Shown piece after piece: positions 26,312 through 37,127 of a stretch of 64,000 bases of DNA. Origin of the DNA: Toxorhynchites rutilus septentrionalis (Eukaryota > Arthropoda > Insecta > Diptera > Culicidae); contig NC_073745.1 of assembly GCF_029784135.1 (NCBI RefSeq), positions 311,316,258 through 311,380,257 of the forward strand, written 5' to 3'. Every line of letters starts with the position of its first letter. The first letter of the stretch is position 1. A program made the translations under genes and the position numbers. The notes below the pieces were generated by a model, which saw only the letters and a list, made by a program, of their open reading frames with translations, was not told the origin of the DNA and searched no databases.

Positions 26312-26461
26312 CCATACCGAACCACACCGCTAGTCCTACCCGGTGCCAAAGTACCGAAAATGGACGCTCTACCGACAGAATCCTACCTCAGACACCACCC
26401 AAATCCAGCAATGCGTGCTCCACCTGTTCACGACTACACAGACACACTGATGAGACAGAAG
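26312..26461 (+). CDS. Zasp66: Zasp66-like protein, coding exon 2
   Basis: The exon is bounded by an acceptor (TTAATCCATTCCAG) and a GTAATG donor. It is 150 nt, exactly 50 codons, phase 0 at both ends. It encodes a segment beginning PYRTTPLVLPGAKVPK and containing ESYLRHHPNPAMRAPP and a closing DTLMRQK. These strings resemble the region between PDZ and ZM in Drosophila Zasp66. A 171-codon minus-strand frame across it is a shadow. Confidence 0.8.
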
Positions 26462-27091
26462 GTAATGTTTCGCAGCATTTGGCTCGGAAAAACTGCAATT
26501 GCCTGCAACTGAATACGAGAGAGCCCCGACCGAAGAGTAGACCAAATAATATTCTAAATATTTTCTTTTGATTTCTTTCGGCATTTTCACTTCTAAATTG
26601 TTGACTACTATATACCGCTCCGACTGCAAAACCATATCCAGGTCGCGGAAACAGTAATCCACCGTGTTGTAGGAGATGAGCCAGCCAACGGCCCAAAGGT
26701 TTTTAGGACCCATTTTATTTTGATTTTGTTGACTGTTGATTGCTTTCTTTTCCACTTTTTGCTCTACATTCAAGACAAAATATCGCTTTCCTCTTTCTAT
26801 ACATCTTCGCTTGAACTCAGAGACAAAATATCTACACGTGACAAAGAATTCGACAATCCACCGTATTACCTTCGTGGAATTCATTCATTTTTTTCAGTAC
26901 ACACCACTCGTTGCTTGTATTTCTAACGGTTTATGTTCTGTATCCCGGAATCACGTTATCTTCCTCTCTAGTCTTACACTATGACTATAATATTATCATT
27001 TTCAAGTATAATTAGTGTAATCAAAAATTTTTAATGCTTCTATTTTCTCTTTCATCTCTACCTGCTGCGAACAAACCCCGCCCGGCAACAG
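26462..27091. other. Intron 2 of the Zasp66-like gene
   Basis: 630 bp with GT-AG ends. Open frames on the plus strand at 26720-26984 have no recognisable content. Confidence 0.6.
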
Positions 27092-27189
27092 ATTGTCCAC
27101 AAGCAATTCAACTCCCCGATCGGATTGTACTCTGATAGCAACATTGAGAACACCATCAGACAAACCGCCCCCCAGACTCAGGCTGTGCC
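27092..27189 (+). CDS. Zasp66: Zasp66-like protein, coding exon 3 (ZM motif)
   Basis: 98 nt between an AACAG acceptor and a strong GTAAGT donor; enters in phase 0 and leaves in phase 2. It encodes IVHKQFNSPIGLYSDSNIEN followed by a TIRQT stretch. This is the ZASP-like motif (ZM), a short element of Alp/Enigma-type proteins that takes part in alpha-actinin binding. It is the strongest single piece of identity evidence for the gene. The partial last codon CC is completed by the first base of the exon at 42795. Confidence 0.85.
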
Positions 27190-27338
27190 GTAAGTGATCA
27201 TATTATCGTTTATTCATCTGTTTTCCCATCAATTCTAGCGACTGGATGAAGTTGATCAAATCAAATCGGTGTTGGGTTACGTTAAAAATAATTATATAAC
27301 ACAATGCAAGCATCATAAAATCATTGATGACAGAAGTT

Positions 27339-27617
27339 GTGCTCCCTTGGCCGAGTGGTTAGCGTCATAACTAACATGCCGGGTGTTCGGGTTCGATTCC
27401 CGTTCTGGTCGGGGGAATTTTTCGTCAAAGAAATTTCCTCCGACTTGCACTGTGATCACGCGTATTCTAGAGCTTGCCACTCAAAATGCATTCAAGGCGT
27501 GTTATTTGGCATAGAAATCTCAACTAAGTACTAATAAAAATGACGCAAGTAATACTACGTTGAGACGGCGAAGGTCCTCTAGGAACGTTAGTGCCATTGA
27601 AGAAGAAGAAGAAGAAG
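27339..27617 (+). mobile_element. tRNA-derived SINE, copy 1
   Basis: The head carries an A box (TGGCCGAGTGGTTAGCG) and a B box (GGTTCGATTCC). The shared body includes GTGATCACGCGTATTCTAGA and AACTAAGTACTAATAAAAAT, and the tail is (GAA)n. Other copies lie at 39454-39719, 45857-46120, 63105-63295 and 63785-64000. The type fits mosquito Feilai-like SINEs; the exact family name was not verified. Confidence 0.85.
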
Positions 27618-27629
27618 TTTACAAGTTAT

Positions 27630-27963
27630 GATATTCGATACTTGCGTATTAACGCCACCGGAGTACAATTTTTATTATGAATTTATTTTTCCGTAATAAA
27701 TTTTATTCTGATGTCAATGTAATGAGGGCGAATTCCCCATCTAACGAGGATAAGTGATGTTTCAAACTAACCGGCTAATCAGTGGAACCCTTGTTTTTGT
27801 GTGAGACCGCCGCCGCGGGTCGGTGGCCGACTCGGTTCGCTATCCTCGTTAGAGGGGGCTTTGCCCCCATTACATTGTCATCAGAATATATTTCATTACG
27901 AAAAAATAAATTCATAATAAAAATTGCGCTCCGGTAGCGTCAATACGTAAGTACCAAATATTC
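27630..27963. mobile_element. Long-TIR foldback MITE
   Basis: Arms of about 128 bp (27630-27757 and 27836-27963) are imperfect inverted copies. They share TACTTRCGTATTRACGCYAC near the tips, TTTTTATTATGAATTTATTT in the middle, and CTAACGAGGATA at the inner end. The unique centre is about 80 bp and GC-richer (CCGCCGCCGCGGGTCGG). No ORF is present. It starts 12 bp after the SINE tail. Confidence 0.75.
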
Positions 27964-28276
27964 TTCCTATTCTGAAACCAGGTCAAAATATTTTGAAGCT
28001 TGCTGAATAAAAAAGTACACTGTGTGTCAATTAAGTTCCGGAACTCATACTACACCTCAACAACCAGGGATGCCAACTATGTAACAACCGGTATTACTCG
28101 AAAAGACATTTTTATGCGACAAAGACGTCATAACAAAACTTAACGTAAAACTTCAAATAAACAGAACGTTCGAATCAACATGATACATCAATCCGACATT
28201 CTAAGTCCCCTTTATGTACCTCAAAATACGCTTAAAATACGTCCAATTTCCATCTGTGGGGCGGCTTTGAAACTGT

Positions 28277-29250
28277 TTAAAGAAGCTCACTGCTGCCATC
28301 GCACCCGGCCTTGTTCTGAGCGAAGCATACTCTTCTCCTTTCGACAGCTTCAAACGGCTCTCCATTCCATTCCAACGTACCGCAGCAGATCTTCCAAGTA
28401 TTTCCGCTGAGAGATACGAAACACTCCTGCTTCATATCACGATCGATGCGCATCCCTAAGAAGCTATTGATCTCACCCGCACCGATCATATTGAATACGG
28501 AATCAAGGCAAGGCCTCATTTCTACAACTGTTCATGTAGAGCACCTTCAAGCTGCACCATGAATATCTCCTCCTGCCGTGTTGAAATCCGTTTGGTGGAT
28601 CATGATCACTAACACCATCCCCAGAGTATCAAGCTTGGTTACAGGAGAATACGTTACAAATACCAAGAGCCTATTTCTTCGTCCATAGGTTGTTTTCTTC
28701 TACACCAGTCGTCCGCAGCTGAGCCTGCACATCTTGCATATACTTCAAAGAACTCAAAGCGTATACCGCGTATTCAGATGCCTCACTCTTGATTCTAGGA
28801 ATGAGGGTGTCTCCCCCTCTGTGGCGTTATTTCTTAGGCAATCATCCTCATCCGATTCATGTTGTTCATCAAACCTTCCAAATTCTTTATCACACTCTGA
28901 ATCGCTTCCGTCCGACTATTTAACAGATGCTGGTGATGGTAACATAAATATGTCACGCAATCGGTTCTTCTCAACATCCATACGGTAACCGTTGAGAGCG
29001 TATCAGACGAAAACACCTTTACATGCTTCCGAATTCATCTTCTTGTGTAGCTCCTCCAACACATCAACGAATACGACACATTCGAAGGTTTGAGATATCC
29101 GGCTATCGTTCCTCCACAACTGATAGGGAGTCACCCCGTTAACAATCGCACTGTATGAGCTTCCGTTGACCAAGTATGCCACTGTCTGGTGCCCAAAATT
29201 CGTTTGAACTCAGCATGAATTGCGTCCACTCCACAAGTCACGGTTCATCT
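28277..29250 (-). pseudogene. Ty1/copia-type pol remnant
   Basis: Read on the minus strand, pieces of a copia polyprotein appear in order. First comes a VTPYQLWRNDSRIS-like segment after integrase and an ACKGVFV motif (compare ARRGVFVGY), near 29000-29140. Near 28600-28680 follows a reverse-transcriptase stretch with SPVTKLDTLGMVLV. Near 28430-28500 is GEINSFLGMRIDRDMKQECF, matching the copia G.(V/I)..(F/Y)LG(M/I).I.RD block. Stops, frameshifts and internal deletions separate these, and no LTRs were found. The plus-strand ORFs in this interval are shadows. Confidence 0.65.
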
Positions 29251-29499
29251 GCTCGCTGACTCCGCTCTATTGGCGTCTAAACCTCCAGTCATTTAATATT
29301 TGGACGCACTGCGGCGCTCTCAGCGGTCGAATATAGAATCTGGTCGTTTTGACAGCAGTTTGTCCTGGCCGAAGGATAAATTTATTAGCTTCATGGATCA
29401 CGTAGAAGACTGGCTATTCTTCAGGAATCCTTATACTAGCAGAATGATCGGAAATAATGATGAAAAAGAACAATCTCGATTTATGGCTGTTTTATCGTA

Positions 29500-31160
29500 A
29501 TGTACGGCCCAAATAAACTAGTTGTATTCGATACCGATTGCCCGTAAATGGATCACCAGGATCCAGTAAACCATCCATCTTTTAGACCCACCAGATGTAG
29601 AATGTGAACTTCGAACAATGAGTTTTCACTTGCACTTTCAATTTAAACAAAAAATTAAATCGTTTTCAAATGCTACTCCATTTCTGAAATCCTGACACAC
29701 TGAAAATCAAGATTTTTTTTCAACTCAAAGTACTTAGAACCGAGTATTACAAGTAGATGACTTATCTTCAGAATCCGTTAAAAAAGCAGTCATAAATCAA
29801 TTCAAGAAGCGTCCAACAATCAAACAAAACAATACTCGATATAAAACAGAACAATGCAGATAGGGGTAGTGGGGGCAAATTGGTCATGGGGGGCAAAGTG
29901 GTCACCTGCTTGTTTGGTAGTATAACTATTGACTATATATACCGTATTGATAGTCACCTAATGTTTGAAGAATTTAATGACTTTTGAGTCACTCTGTACT
30001 TCAGTAGAGCTGTCGCATGTCAAAATATAAATAAAAACAGAAATTTCTCTCTCGATAGCCATTCGGCCGTAGTTCTGTGCGCATGGTATCTAAGGAATTT
30101 CTCGTGAAATTTAGTTTATTCAATCTGATATATTGGACAAATCATCAGTTTGGACGACTGTTCACATATTTTAGGAGAGGTGAACAGATGTTTCGTTTAA
30201 TCTCAGTGATTAATTAGCATAGAAATTCTTTTGATGTTTGGGGGCAAAGTGGTCATAGGAGAATATCGACTTACAATGTTCTGTTTACTAAAGCTGATAT
30301 ACCGTATCTCATTCTGCTCTTGAAGAGGATCCTTTTGTGGCTTTAACCCTGAATAAATATGCACCTCCAACTAAACCAAGCCTCATTATGCGGAATGTTG
30401 TTTGTTTCATACTATGTTTTTGTATGCATGAGAAAATTCGAATTGAGACTCTAGGTGAATAGGCCAAACTTATTTCATATATGTACCTACTATATCAAAT
30501 ATGATTTGAACAAATTTGGACGAAAAAATCGCATAAATCTATCCTATTTAGCTTGATATGTGCGGGTGACCACTTTACCTCTAAGCAAAAATAATGTTCG
30601 ATTTTTCACCTTTTTTTCTAATGATGAAAAGCGCACTATTTTGAATTTTTATAATAAAAGTTGTTTGCTATCATGAACAACAATGAGTTGAACTATAATA
30701 TTCTTCGAAAAACGGGAATTGAAGCGGTATGTAGACGCTGAAAATGGGCATATTCCTTAGGATGACCACTATGCTATGAAAATTTTACAGTACTGTTCAC
30801 ATAAAATCCGTACGGAAGAAATCACTTATATGTTGGGTATAGTATGACAGACGAAAAGGGTTGATCAATTAAAACAAAGATTTCTATTGCATTTTCATAG
30901 AAAAATATCATTGAATTATTTATTTTCATTCCTGACATAACTGCTTATGATACCCGTTATCAAACGTTGCAAACCTGTAGTTTCAATCGTTTTTGAAAGT
31001 TTGAAAGTGTTGTTTGTTTGACTTCGCTGAATTTAGAAAAAAAATAGTGGAAGTAGCACTGTTAATAATTCTCCAACTCGTTTTTGGACTCCTTGTTTTT
31101 GGACTGCGGCTTCCTTGCTTCCAGTCAATTAATGTGAGCTTACGTTAGAAGCCACACCAG
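29500..31160. other. Intronic stretch with GGGGCAAAGTGGTCA words
   Basis: No gene. GGGGGCAAATTGGTCA and GGGGGCAAAGTGGTCA occur near 29870-29912 and again near 30240. Related GTGACCACTTTACC and GATGACCACT words occur in the other direction near 30566 and 30771. These may be ends of a decayed inverted-repeat element. Confidence 0.35.
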
Positions 31161-31339
31161 ATTCAGTATGTTGAATGAACACAATTTTTCAATGGGAAGC
31201 AATACAATTAACCAATATTATTCGAACCCTGCTCCATCAAAACAAATTGTAGAAAAGTATTTTTACAGAAAACGCGGCCATATAAACACCGATGATCGAC
31301 CGAATTCCACAGTTATTCCACTAAATGAAAATGGGTGGG

Positions 31340-31385
31340 TTATATCTATGATATAACCGCAAGTTTGACGTGGGACTACCATTGG
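31340..31385 (+). repeat. Solitary fragment related to the TTGACGTGGGACTAC elements
   Basis: The string ATATCTATGATATAACCGCA followed by AG(T/G)TTGACGTGGGACTACC matches the left sides of the 50.1-kb and 60.35-kb elements, but no matching body follows. Confidence 0.55.
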
Positions 31386-31389
31386 CTGA

Positions 31390-32436
31390 ATAACTGGTGA
31401 GCGGTGTCGAATTAATACGTTTAAACAGAGCTCTGAAGGAAAAACGATCGTGATGAGAAAATAGACACCACAAAATAATTTAACAGCACGACAACGTCAG
31501 ACCGCATGTTCTTGGATCTTTCAAGAATTCTCTCAAACAAATTAAGGTGAAGGTGGAAGCTAACCACAAATGGCTGCCCCAATGACGCTCATTTCTTTCA
31601 TCTCCCATCCTCACCCCTCGCCCGAAAATCAATAATTTTGCGAAACAGTGTAAAGAAAATGATCGTTTTCGCACACTTCCCATCGAGTAATATCAACCAA
31701 ACTCTAATCGATTACTCACAAGATATTACATTTTCATCTGCTGTCGCACTGTATAGTGAGAAAACGTCGGAAAACTCGAGCTAGTGCTCTGAAGGTTAAA
31801 TTTTCATTTTTCAATTTTCGGCAATGGTATTGTTTGTATTGGTGAAAGCATAGTTATTTTTTCAACACTGATGCCAGACAACATCATCGAAACAGCTATA
31901 AAAATCAATAAAATGTTATTCCTGAGTCATAGCGTTTCATGTCATGAAAATCAATAGAATGAAATTGTGTTTATATCAATACAATTATTATGTTTGCGTT
32001 TAATGGGTCTATAATGTAAGTTCTAGCTACTTTAACATTGGTTAAGCAAATTGTATTGCGAAGCTCGGAACACTGCCACGGATGCCTATGCTTTCAAAAA
32101 CAGTAAACGGAAAAGTATCACATTCCATCAAAATGCCTCGCCAACGAAGAGAAGAGTTAAGGCTCTACAACGTGAATATGTGAAAACAATACGATCAACG
32201 AAGGAAAATATTAAGGAATTATCAACATCGAATTACTATGCGAAAGAACTTGTTAATACCAAAAGAGCCCCAATTCGCACGTGTTATAAATTTGCTTATG
32301 TTACGCTCGCGTATAATCAGAATTTTACTTCATATGCAAATACACCTTCCATATATATTTATATTTGCAATTGTTCATCGGAACATATCGTTCATACATT
32401 TTACTTTAGTATTGAATTGTTATTTCTTTCAAATGT
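31390..32436. other. Intronic stretch, nothing recognised
   Basis: A 153-codon frame at 32051-32512 shows no family features. It runs into the left end of the hAT element, so it is not called a gene. Confidence 0.4.
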
Positions 32437-32444
32437 GTTCAAAG

Positions 32445-33255
32445 TAGGATTGGGCGATCTCGGATCGATTCTTAGAAGATCGATCTTTTCCATTCCGATT
32501 TCCGATTTTTAGGATCGATCTTTTGTACTCAATAAAATCGAGAAAATCGATTTTTCTTGCTTTCGATCTTTTCGATCTTTCTGTAAATTTGTTTTTCAGT
32601 ATACATCGATTTTTTATCTCATAAAATGTCACCTAACATTTTTTTGAACATAATATCAACATTTGGATTGCTTCTTCTACGATTTACTTCTGTTCAAATG
32701 CTGACAGAGACGGAACTAGTGGCAGCTACTGAGGGGATGAACTGTAAACGATTGCGTATAGGATCACTGAACCTGATGTTGGCATCAATTACAGGCGAAA
32801 GATTGTTTTCTGGATCCGGCGCCAAAATCAAGAATCGGCATCGACTAAATGACAAATGTATGACACGATTGGCTCTTATTGTCAGCTGAGTTTTGGGCGG
32901 TTGTTGAATTCCTAATAATGTTATGCTTTTCCAATTATTTTTTATTTAATGAAACGACTACCTGACAGCACAATATGAAAGCCTTGTGGCTATGGCCTTC
33001 ATGCTGAGAAACAAAACAAAATGCTTTTGATATTAAAATATGAAATTTGTATTCCCTGTTCAAAGAAAAGACGACATTCATATAGAACAAGCATATTCGA
33101 AAAAAAGCTTTAAATTTTTCGAAAATCGATTCGGTAAAGATCGATTCAGCAAAGATCGATTCTTTAGTACCGATTAAATCAGTGGATCGATCCTTAAGCC
33201 GTTTGGAAAATCGATTCGATAAGATCGATCTTTTTATGAAGATCGCCCAATCCTA
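32445..33255 (+). mobile_element. hAT-family deletion derivative with 8-bp target duplication
   Basis: The terminal inverted repeats are TAGGATTGGGCGATCT, 16 bp and perfect. The element is flanked by the identical 8-mer GTTCAAAG at 32437-32444 and 33256-33263, the duplication length of hAT transposons. Subterminal regions carry repeated RGATCGAT words, the kind of sequence hAT transposases commonly bind. It encodes only a short transposase tail, so it is probably non-autonomous and was moved in trans. Confidence 0.85.
32690..32889 (+). pseudogene. hAT transposase C-terminal (dimerisation) remnant
   Basis: The frame ends with ERLFSGSGAKIKNRHRLNDK and a further hydrophobic stretch, then TGA at 32887-32889. 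ERLFS..G.I...R.RL is the conserved C-terminal hAT dimerisation segment. The zinc finger and catalytic regions are absent. Upstream residues of the same open frame (from 32626) are not recognisably hAT. Confidence 0.7.
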
Positions 33256-33263
33256 GTTCAAAG

Positions 33264-33675
33264 ACTCGTGTCAATGAAATGGTCTGATAAGTGAATTGAT
33301 CTATTTACGTGTGCTTTGCTCTTCTTTCACAAACACTATTACCCAATTTTTACACGTGGTTTTACCTATACTACTACAATGGCTTCCTTCCACCTTCATC
33401 TTAACTGGAGGATCTACCTCACCGATCGTATTCTCCAGATATCCTGAAAGTGACTCCCTCAGATAACTGTTGTTTTGGTCCATGGTATTAGTCCTTTCTA
33501 AAGAGCAGTTCTGGTCTCATAAAGAAATCAAAACGTGTTTTGATAACTAGATCGCTTCCGACGAAGCACAGTTCGGATATAGTAGCAGTGAGTCTTATGT
33601 TTCAAATTAATTCCTTTTATAAAAAAAAATCTTTAAAATCATACTTGTACACCTAATTGTCAAACTATTGTTTTT
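33264..33675. other. Intronic stretch, nothing recognised
   Basis: A 60-codon minus-strand frame (33301-33483) has no recognisable content. Confidence 0.35.
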
Positions 33676-33677
33676 AC

Positions 33678-34135
33678 GGCGGCCACTACAAAATGGCGGA
33701 TTACATATTTTCTCCGAACCCCATCAATATGGGTATCAAATGAAAGAGCTTGACTAGTAGAATACAGTTATTTATGAAAATTGCAAATCCAAGATGGCGG
33801 CCACTACAAAATGGCAGATTACATATTTTCTCAGAACCCCATCAATATGGTTATCAAATGAAAGAGCTTGACTAGTAGAATACAGTTATTTATGAAAAAT
33901 GCAAATCTAAGATGGCGGCCACTACAAAATGGCGGATTACATATTTTCTCAGATCAATATGGGTATCAAATGAAAGGGCTTGACTAGTAGAACACAGTTA
34001 TTAATGAAAAATGCAAATCCATCACGAAATGGTGCCATTATTTTTTTCAAAGCTCCATCAATATTGATATCAAATGAAAGTGCTCAACTGGTAGAACACA
34101 GTAGATGATGAAAAATCCAAATCCTAAAGGACCAC
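33678..34135 (+). repeat. 118-bp tandem repeat
   Basis: Units begin GGCGGCCACTACAAAATGGC at 33678, 33796 and 33914 (spacing 118 and 118). A decayed fourth unit runs to about 34135. Each contains CATCAATATGGKTATCAAAT, GGCTTGACTAGTAGAA-like sequence and TTATTTATGAAAAWTGCAAA. An inverse single unit lies near 34919-35010, so the array belongs to the larger foldback structure that follows. Confidence 0.85.
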
Positions 34136-34205
34136 AGTTCCTAAATAAACAATTACTTTTTAATGGTTTCATTCAGCTTGCCCTGTTTGTATGTATGTTT
34201 GAGTA

Positions 34206-34890
34206 TTTGTAGGGCTGTCCCGCATTAATAGAAAATTGACCCCGTTCCTGTTGAATGATTGATCGGAAATTTGGAACTTACCTACCTTGGAATTCTACTG
34301 TCATTATAAAACTACGTATTCCATGATCTTGGAAAATTCAATTTGGCCACCGCTAAAAAATGGCTGAATGGCTTGACTTGGAGAATGTTCATAGTATGTA
34401 CAACATAAATTCGAAAAGGTCGCAGCCACAAAATGGTCGACTATGTATTTTTTGCAATCCTCTCAATATTGGTAACAAATAAAATTATTTGACTAACAGA
34501 ATACAGTACATCAGCAAAACATTCCAAAAAAAGTTAGGTTAGAAATAAAAATAAAAAAAAACATTTTTTAATGGTTTTAATGTAGAGAAGTATACTGATG
34601 ATACAGATGATTTACTAAAAACTAGAAATACCGATATTGAGGGATTGCAAAAAATACATAGTCGACCATCAAGTGGCGGCGACCTTTTTGAATTTATGTT
34701 GTTTATTATGTTTTGCGTTCTCAAAGTCAAGTCATTCAGCCATTTTTTAGCGACGGCCAAATTGAATTTTTCAAGATCATGGAATACGTAGTTTTATAAT
34801 GACAGTAGAATTAAAGGTATCTTCCAAATTTCAGATGAATCAGCCAACAGGAACGGATTCAATTTTCTATTAATGTGGGACAATCCTACA
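34206..34890. repeat. Large foldback (inverted repeat with about 330-bp arms)
   Basis: The left arm (34206-34530) and right arm (about 34545-34890) are imperfect inverted copies. Matching blocks include AATTCTACTGTCATTATAAA, ACTACGTATTCCATGATCTT, AATTCAATTTGGCC and GTCGACTATGTATTTTTTGC. Almost no spacer separates the arms. Together with the 118-bp array on the left and its inverse unit on the right, the symmetric region covers about 33.7-35.1 kb. Confidence 0.8.
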
Positions 34891-34914
34891 ATCATTCAAT
34901 ACATAAACAACTAT

Positions 34915-35105
34915 GTTCTACTAGTCAATCCTTTTCATTTGATACCCACATTGAAGCGGTTCTGATAAAATATGTGATCCGCCATTTTGTAGCGGCCGTC
35001 ATCTTGGATTGTCAAGATCATGGAATGCGCAGTTTTATAGTGACACCAGAGATAAAGATGTGTTCCAAATTTCAGATCAAACGGTCAATAGGAAGGGGGT
35101 GAAAT
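34915..35105 (-). repeat. Inverse unit of the 118-bp repeat
   Basis: CTACTAGTCAATCCTTTTCA, then a TTTGATACCCAYATTGA word and CCGCCATTTTGTAGCGGCCG, are the inverse of the 33678-34030 unit. Next comes a partial copy of the foldback arm (GATCATGGAATGCGCAGTTT). The ORF at 34875-35102 lies entirely in repeat sequence and is rejected. Confidence 0.65.
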
Positions 35106-35109
35106 TTCT

Positions 35110-36240
35110 ATTAATATGGTAAAGCGCTACATACAAAGTTACAAAGTTACAAAGTCACAAACATACAAACGGGTCAACCTAGATAAAACCGGTTAATAAA
35201 TTAGTGCAAATCATAATTATTTTATGTTCACCGAGAGAAAATTCGTTTTTTTATGTCTCGATTATCCGGAATGAAAGAAAAAATCAATACTCAATGTTGG
35301 TGCTCATGATTGTATAGACATTGAGCAGTGTAACTGGTATTCGTCTCTACCAATTGGTAGAAAACGGTTATCTTTTTAGCAAGCTGTACAGTTTGAATAC
35401 TGAATTTTTTCTCAAATTCCTGGATTCTCAGTGCCGAAATCAGAGTTGAGAGTCAATTTAAAAAATTGCACTATAGAAACAAATGATTTGATCAACTTCT
35501 CCAGCGTATATCACAGCAGAAACGTTTTCTTGTTAAATCAGAAGAATCATCTTGGAATATGATTTAACAAAGAAACTTTTAAATCTCATAACTCGTACCC
35601 ATCGATATATTTTAACCAATGAACTCACCTCAAATTTATGAATTTTTGTATACACACAATCAGATCAAACGGATTCACAAGCCGCCATAGGCCCACCAAA
35701 ATTGAAGGGTAATTGTAGAAAACAAAAAACTTAAGCAGTAGTGAAACGCAAGAACCTTTACAAGCTAACGATGCGTTTCATTGCTGTTTCCATTCTTGAT
35801 GCGATTGCGATAATTAGTTGATGTTGATGTGATGGCTGGCATCTGTAAAAGCTTCTCTAACATCCCAACGCAGACGATCAACTGTACATATTACTATCGG
35901 AAACTGACTTACAGTTCGATTTTGGAAATTGAATCATCATTCCTCCAACGGTACCTGGGTGTATCGCAGGGCCTTCTTGCGTTCATATTAGGTGCACCCG
36001 AATAACACATGTACACATGAAAACACACTTTTTTCTCAAATTACCAGAATGAAGCGGCTTTCAATGTTGTAGATTGTTCAAATCGTAGCTAAAATATATA
36101 TCGGCAAAAATTTATAAACTCACACACCATCGTTCCCCACCAACAATGCCAACATATCGTCCCACCGCAAAGCGATCATTGCTGCACTGTTAATATTAGA
36201 ATTTTCATTGATCTTTCTTTCCTGAAACAAAAACAACAAA
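35110..36240. other. Intronic stretch, nothing recognised
   Basis: No ORF or repeat of note. It ends in a pyrimidine-rich tract (TTGATCTTTCTTTCCTG at about 36209-36225) that could serve the acceptor at 36247-36248. Confidence 0.4.
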
Positions 36241-36248
36241 TTCTGGAG

Positions 36249-36509
36249 GAGCAACGACGGCTAGCTCAGGAAAATCAGCTCAAGCAAAAATATCCGTTCC
36301 AATCGTACGCGTCATCGTCATCGCTTCATTCATCCGCCTCCGGTCACTCATCGCCATCACCATATGCTCAGCAGCAGTATCAGCAGCATCCACAGCAACT
36401 GCAACCGCAACAACGACAGGGCCAGCAACCAACGCTAAGCAGCCCACCGCCCATCCCGCCACTTCCTGGCAATTACTATCAGCCGCAGCAGCATCCACAC
36501 AACTACTAA
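36249..36509 (+). CDS. Candidate alternative 3'-terminal exon, Gln/Pro/Ser-rich, of the Zasp66-like gene
   Basis: After a pyrimidine tract and a GGAG acceptor, an open frame of 86 codons ends at TAA 36507-36509. It encodes a charged start (EQRRLAQENQLKQKYPF), a Ser-rich segment, a Gln-rich segment and a final PPPIPPLPGNYYQPQQHPHN-type tail ending in Y. It starts at a codon boundary (phase 0), so it can follow exon 1 or exon 2 directly. Spliced after exon 3 (phase 2) it would hit a stop within six codons. A form using it therefore omits the ZM exon or uses an unseen linking exon. It could also belong to an unrelated transcript. The 94-codon minus-strand frame here is a low-complexity shadow. 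Confidence 0.5.
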   Translation, partial: EQRRLAQENQLKQKYPFQSYASSSSLHSSASGHSSPSPYAQQQYQQHPQQLQPQQRQGQQPTLSSPPPIPPLPGNYYQPQQHPHNY

Positions 36510-37060
36510 CGGCTTCGGCAGTTAATTGAATCATTGTTACACACCACCTATTGAACACACACACACATCTGCTTCCACTAATCCAATGCTTTCTAACTAA
36601 TGAGAATTTCCCTTTTTCTAACGATTGCTATTCTAGTGTACATTCACAACAATAAGCGATGTTTATCCCCACTTTGAAAACACACAGAATTGAACACGGA
36701 GAGACGTTAAAATGGGAAGCTGAAAAAGACTCACGCGGTGACTAGAGACATATCAAATTATCAATACGGAATATTACGGACTAATTTTATAAGCGCTAAA
36801 TTATACCCAACTTGCCCGTGTGTTGTGTTATGTTGTGTGAAAATATAATTGTTTTGCTTTTTTTTTTATAGTTGTTTTCTTGGTACATGTTTAGAATATG
36901 AGTTTTAGTTATAGTTAAAAATTGTTATAATCTGAAAAATCCAACGGAGAGAACTTATTTCTTTGGTATCAGCCTAAATTATTCCTCCCTAAGTTCTGCT
37001 CTGACCCCATAACAAGTTATTCAACCAAAATATTGTGCCACCAAACATCCGCACGTGACT
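36510..37060. other. Possible 3' UTR of the alternative exon
   Basis: AT-rich, without ORFs. No canonical AATAAA is seen; an AATATA variant occurs near 36842, before a T-run. Confidence 0.35.
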
Positions 37061-37104
37061 CGGCGGATATTTAAGAAAAGCACAATACACATTTAGAGTA
37101 CACA
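37052..37104 (+). promoter_or_regulatory. Putative core promoter of the TIL gene
   Basis: An E-box-type CACGTG at 37052-37057 and a TATA-like ATATTTAA at 37067-37074 are followed about 32 bp later by a possible start (TACACATC, about 37099-37106). The start codon is at 37128, giving a leader of roughly 25 nt. Confidence 0.4.
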
Positions 37105-37127
37105 TCGGTTCCAAAAGTTAGTAAGTC

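Noticed and set aside
26369..26884. 171-codon minus-strand frame
   Set aside because: It is antisense to the Zasp66-like exon 2 and its intron and has no domain. The sense exon with good splice sites explains the conservation-like sequence.
27339..27417. tRNA gene
   Set aside because: A and B boxes are present, but the sequence continues into a shared SINE body and recurs five times with the same tail, so it is a SINE head.
33678..34135. CRISPR-like array
   Set aside because: The spacing is regular, but the whole 118-bp unit is repeated without unique spacers, in a eukaryotic intron.
36280..36564. 94-codon minus-strand frame rich in Ala/Val
   Set aside because: Shadow of the CAG/CCA-rich sense exon; GCN/GTN runs are the expected antisense reading.
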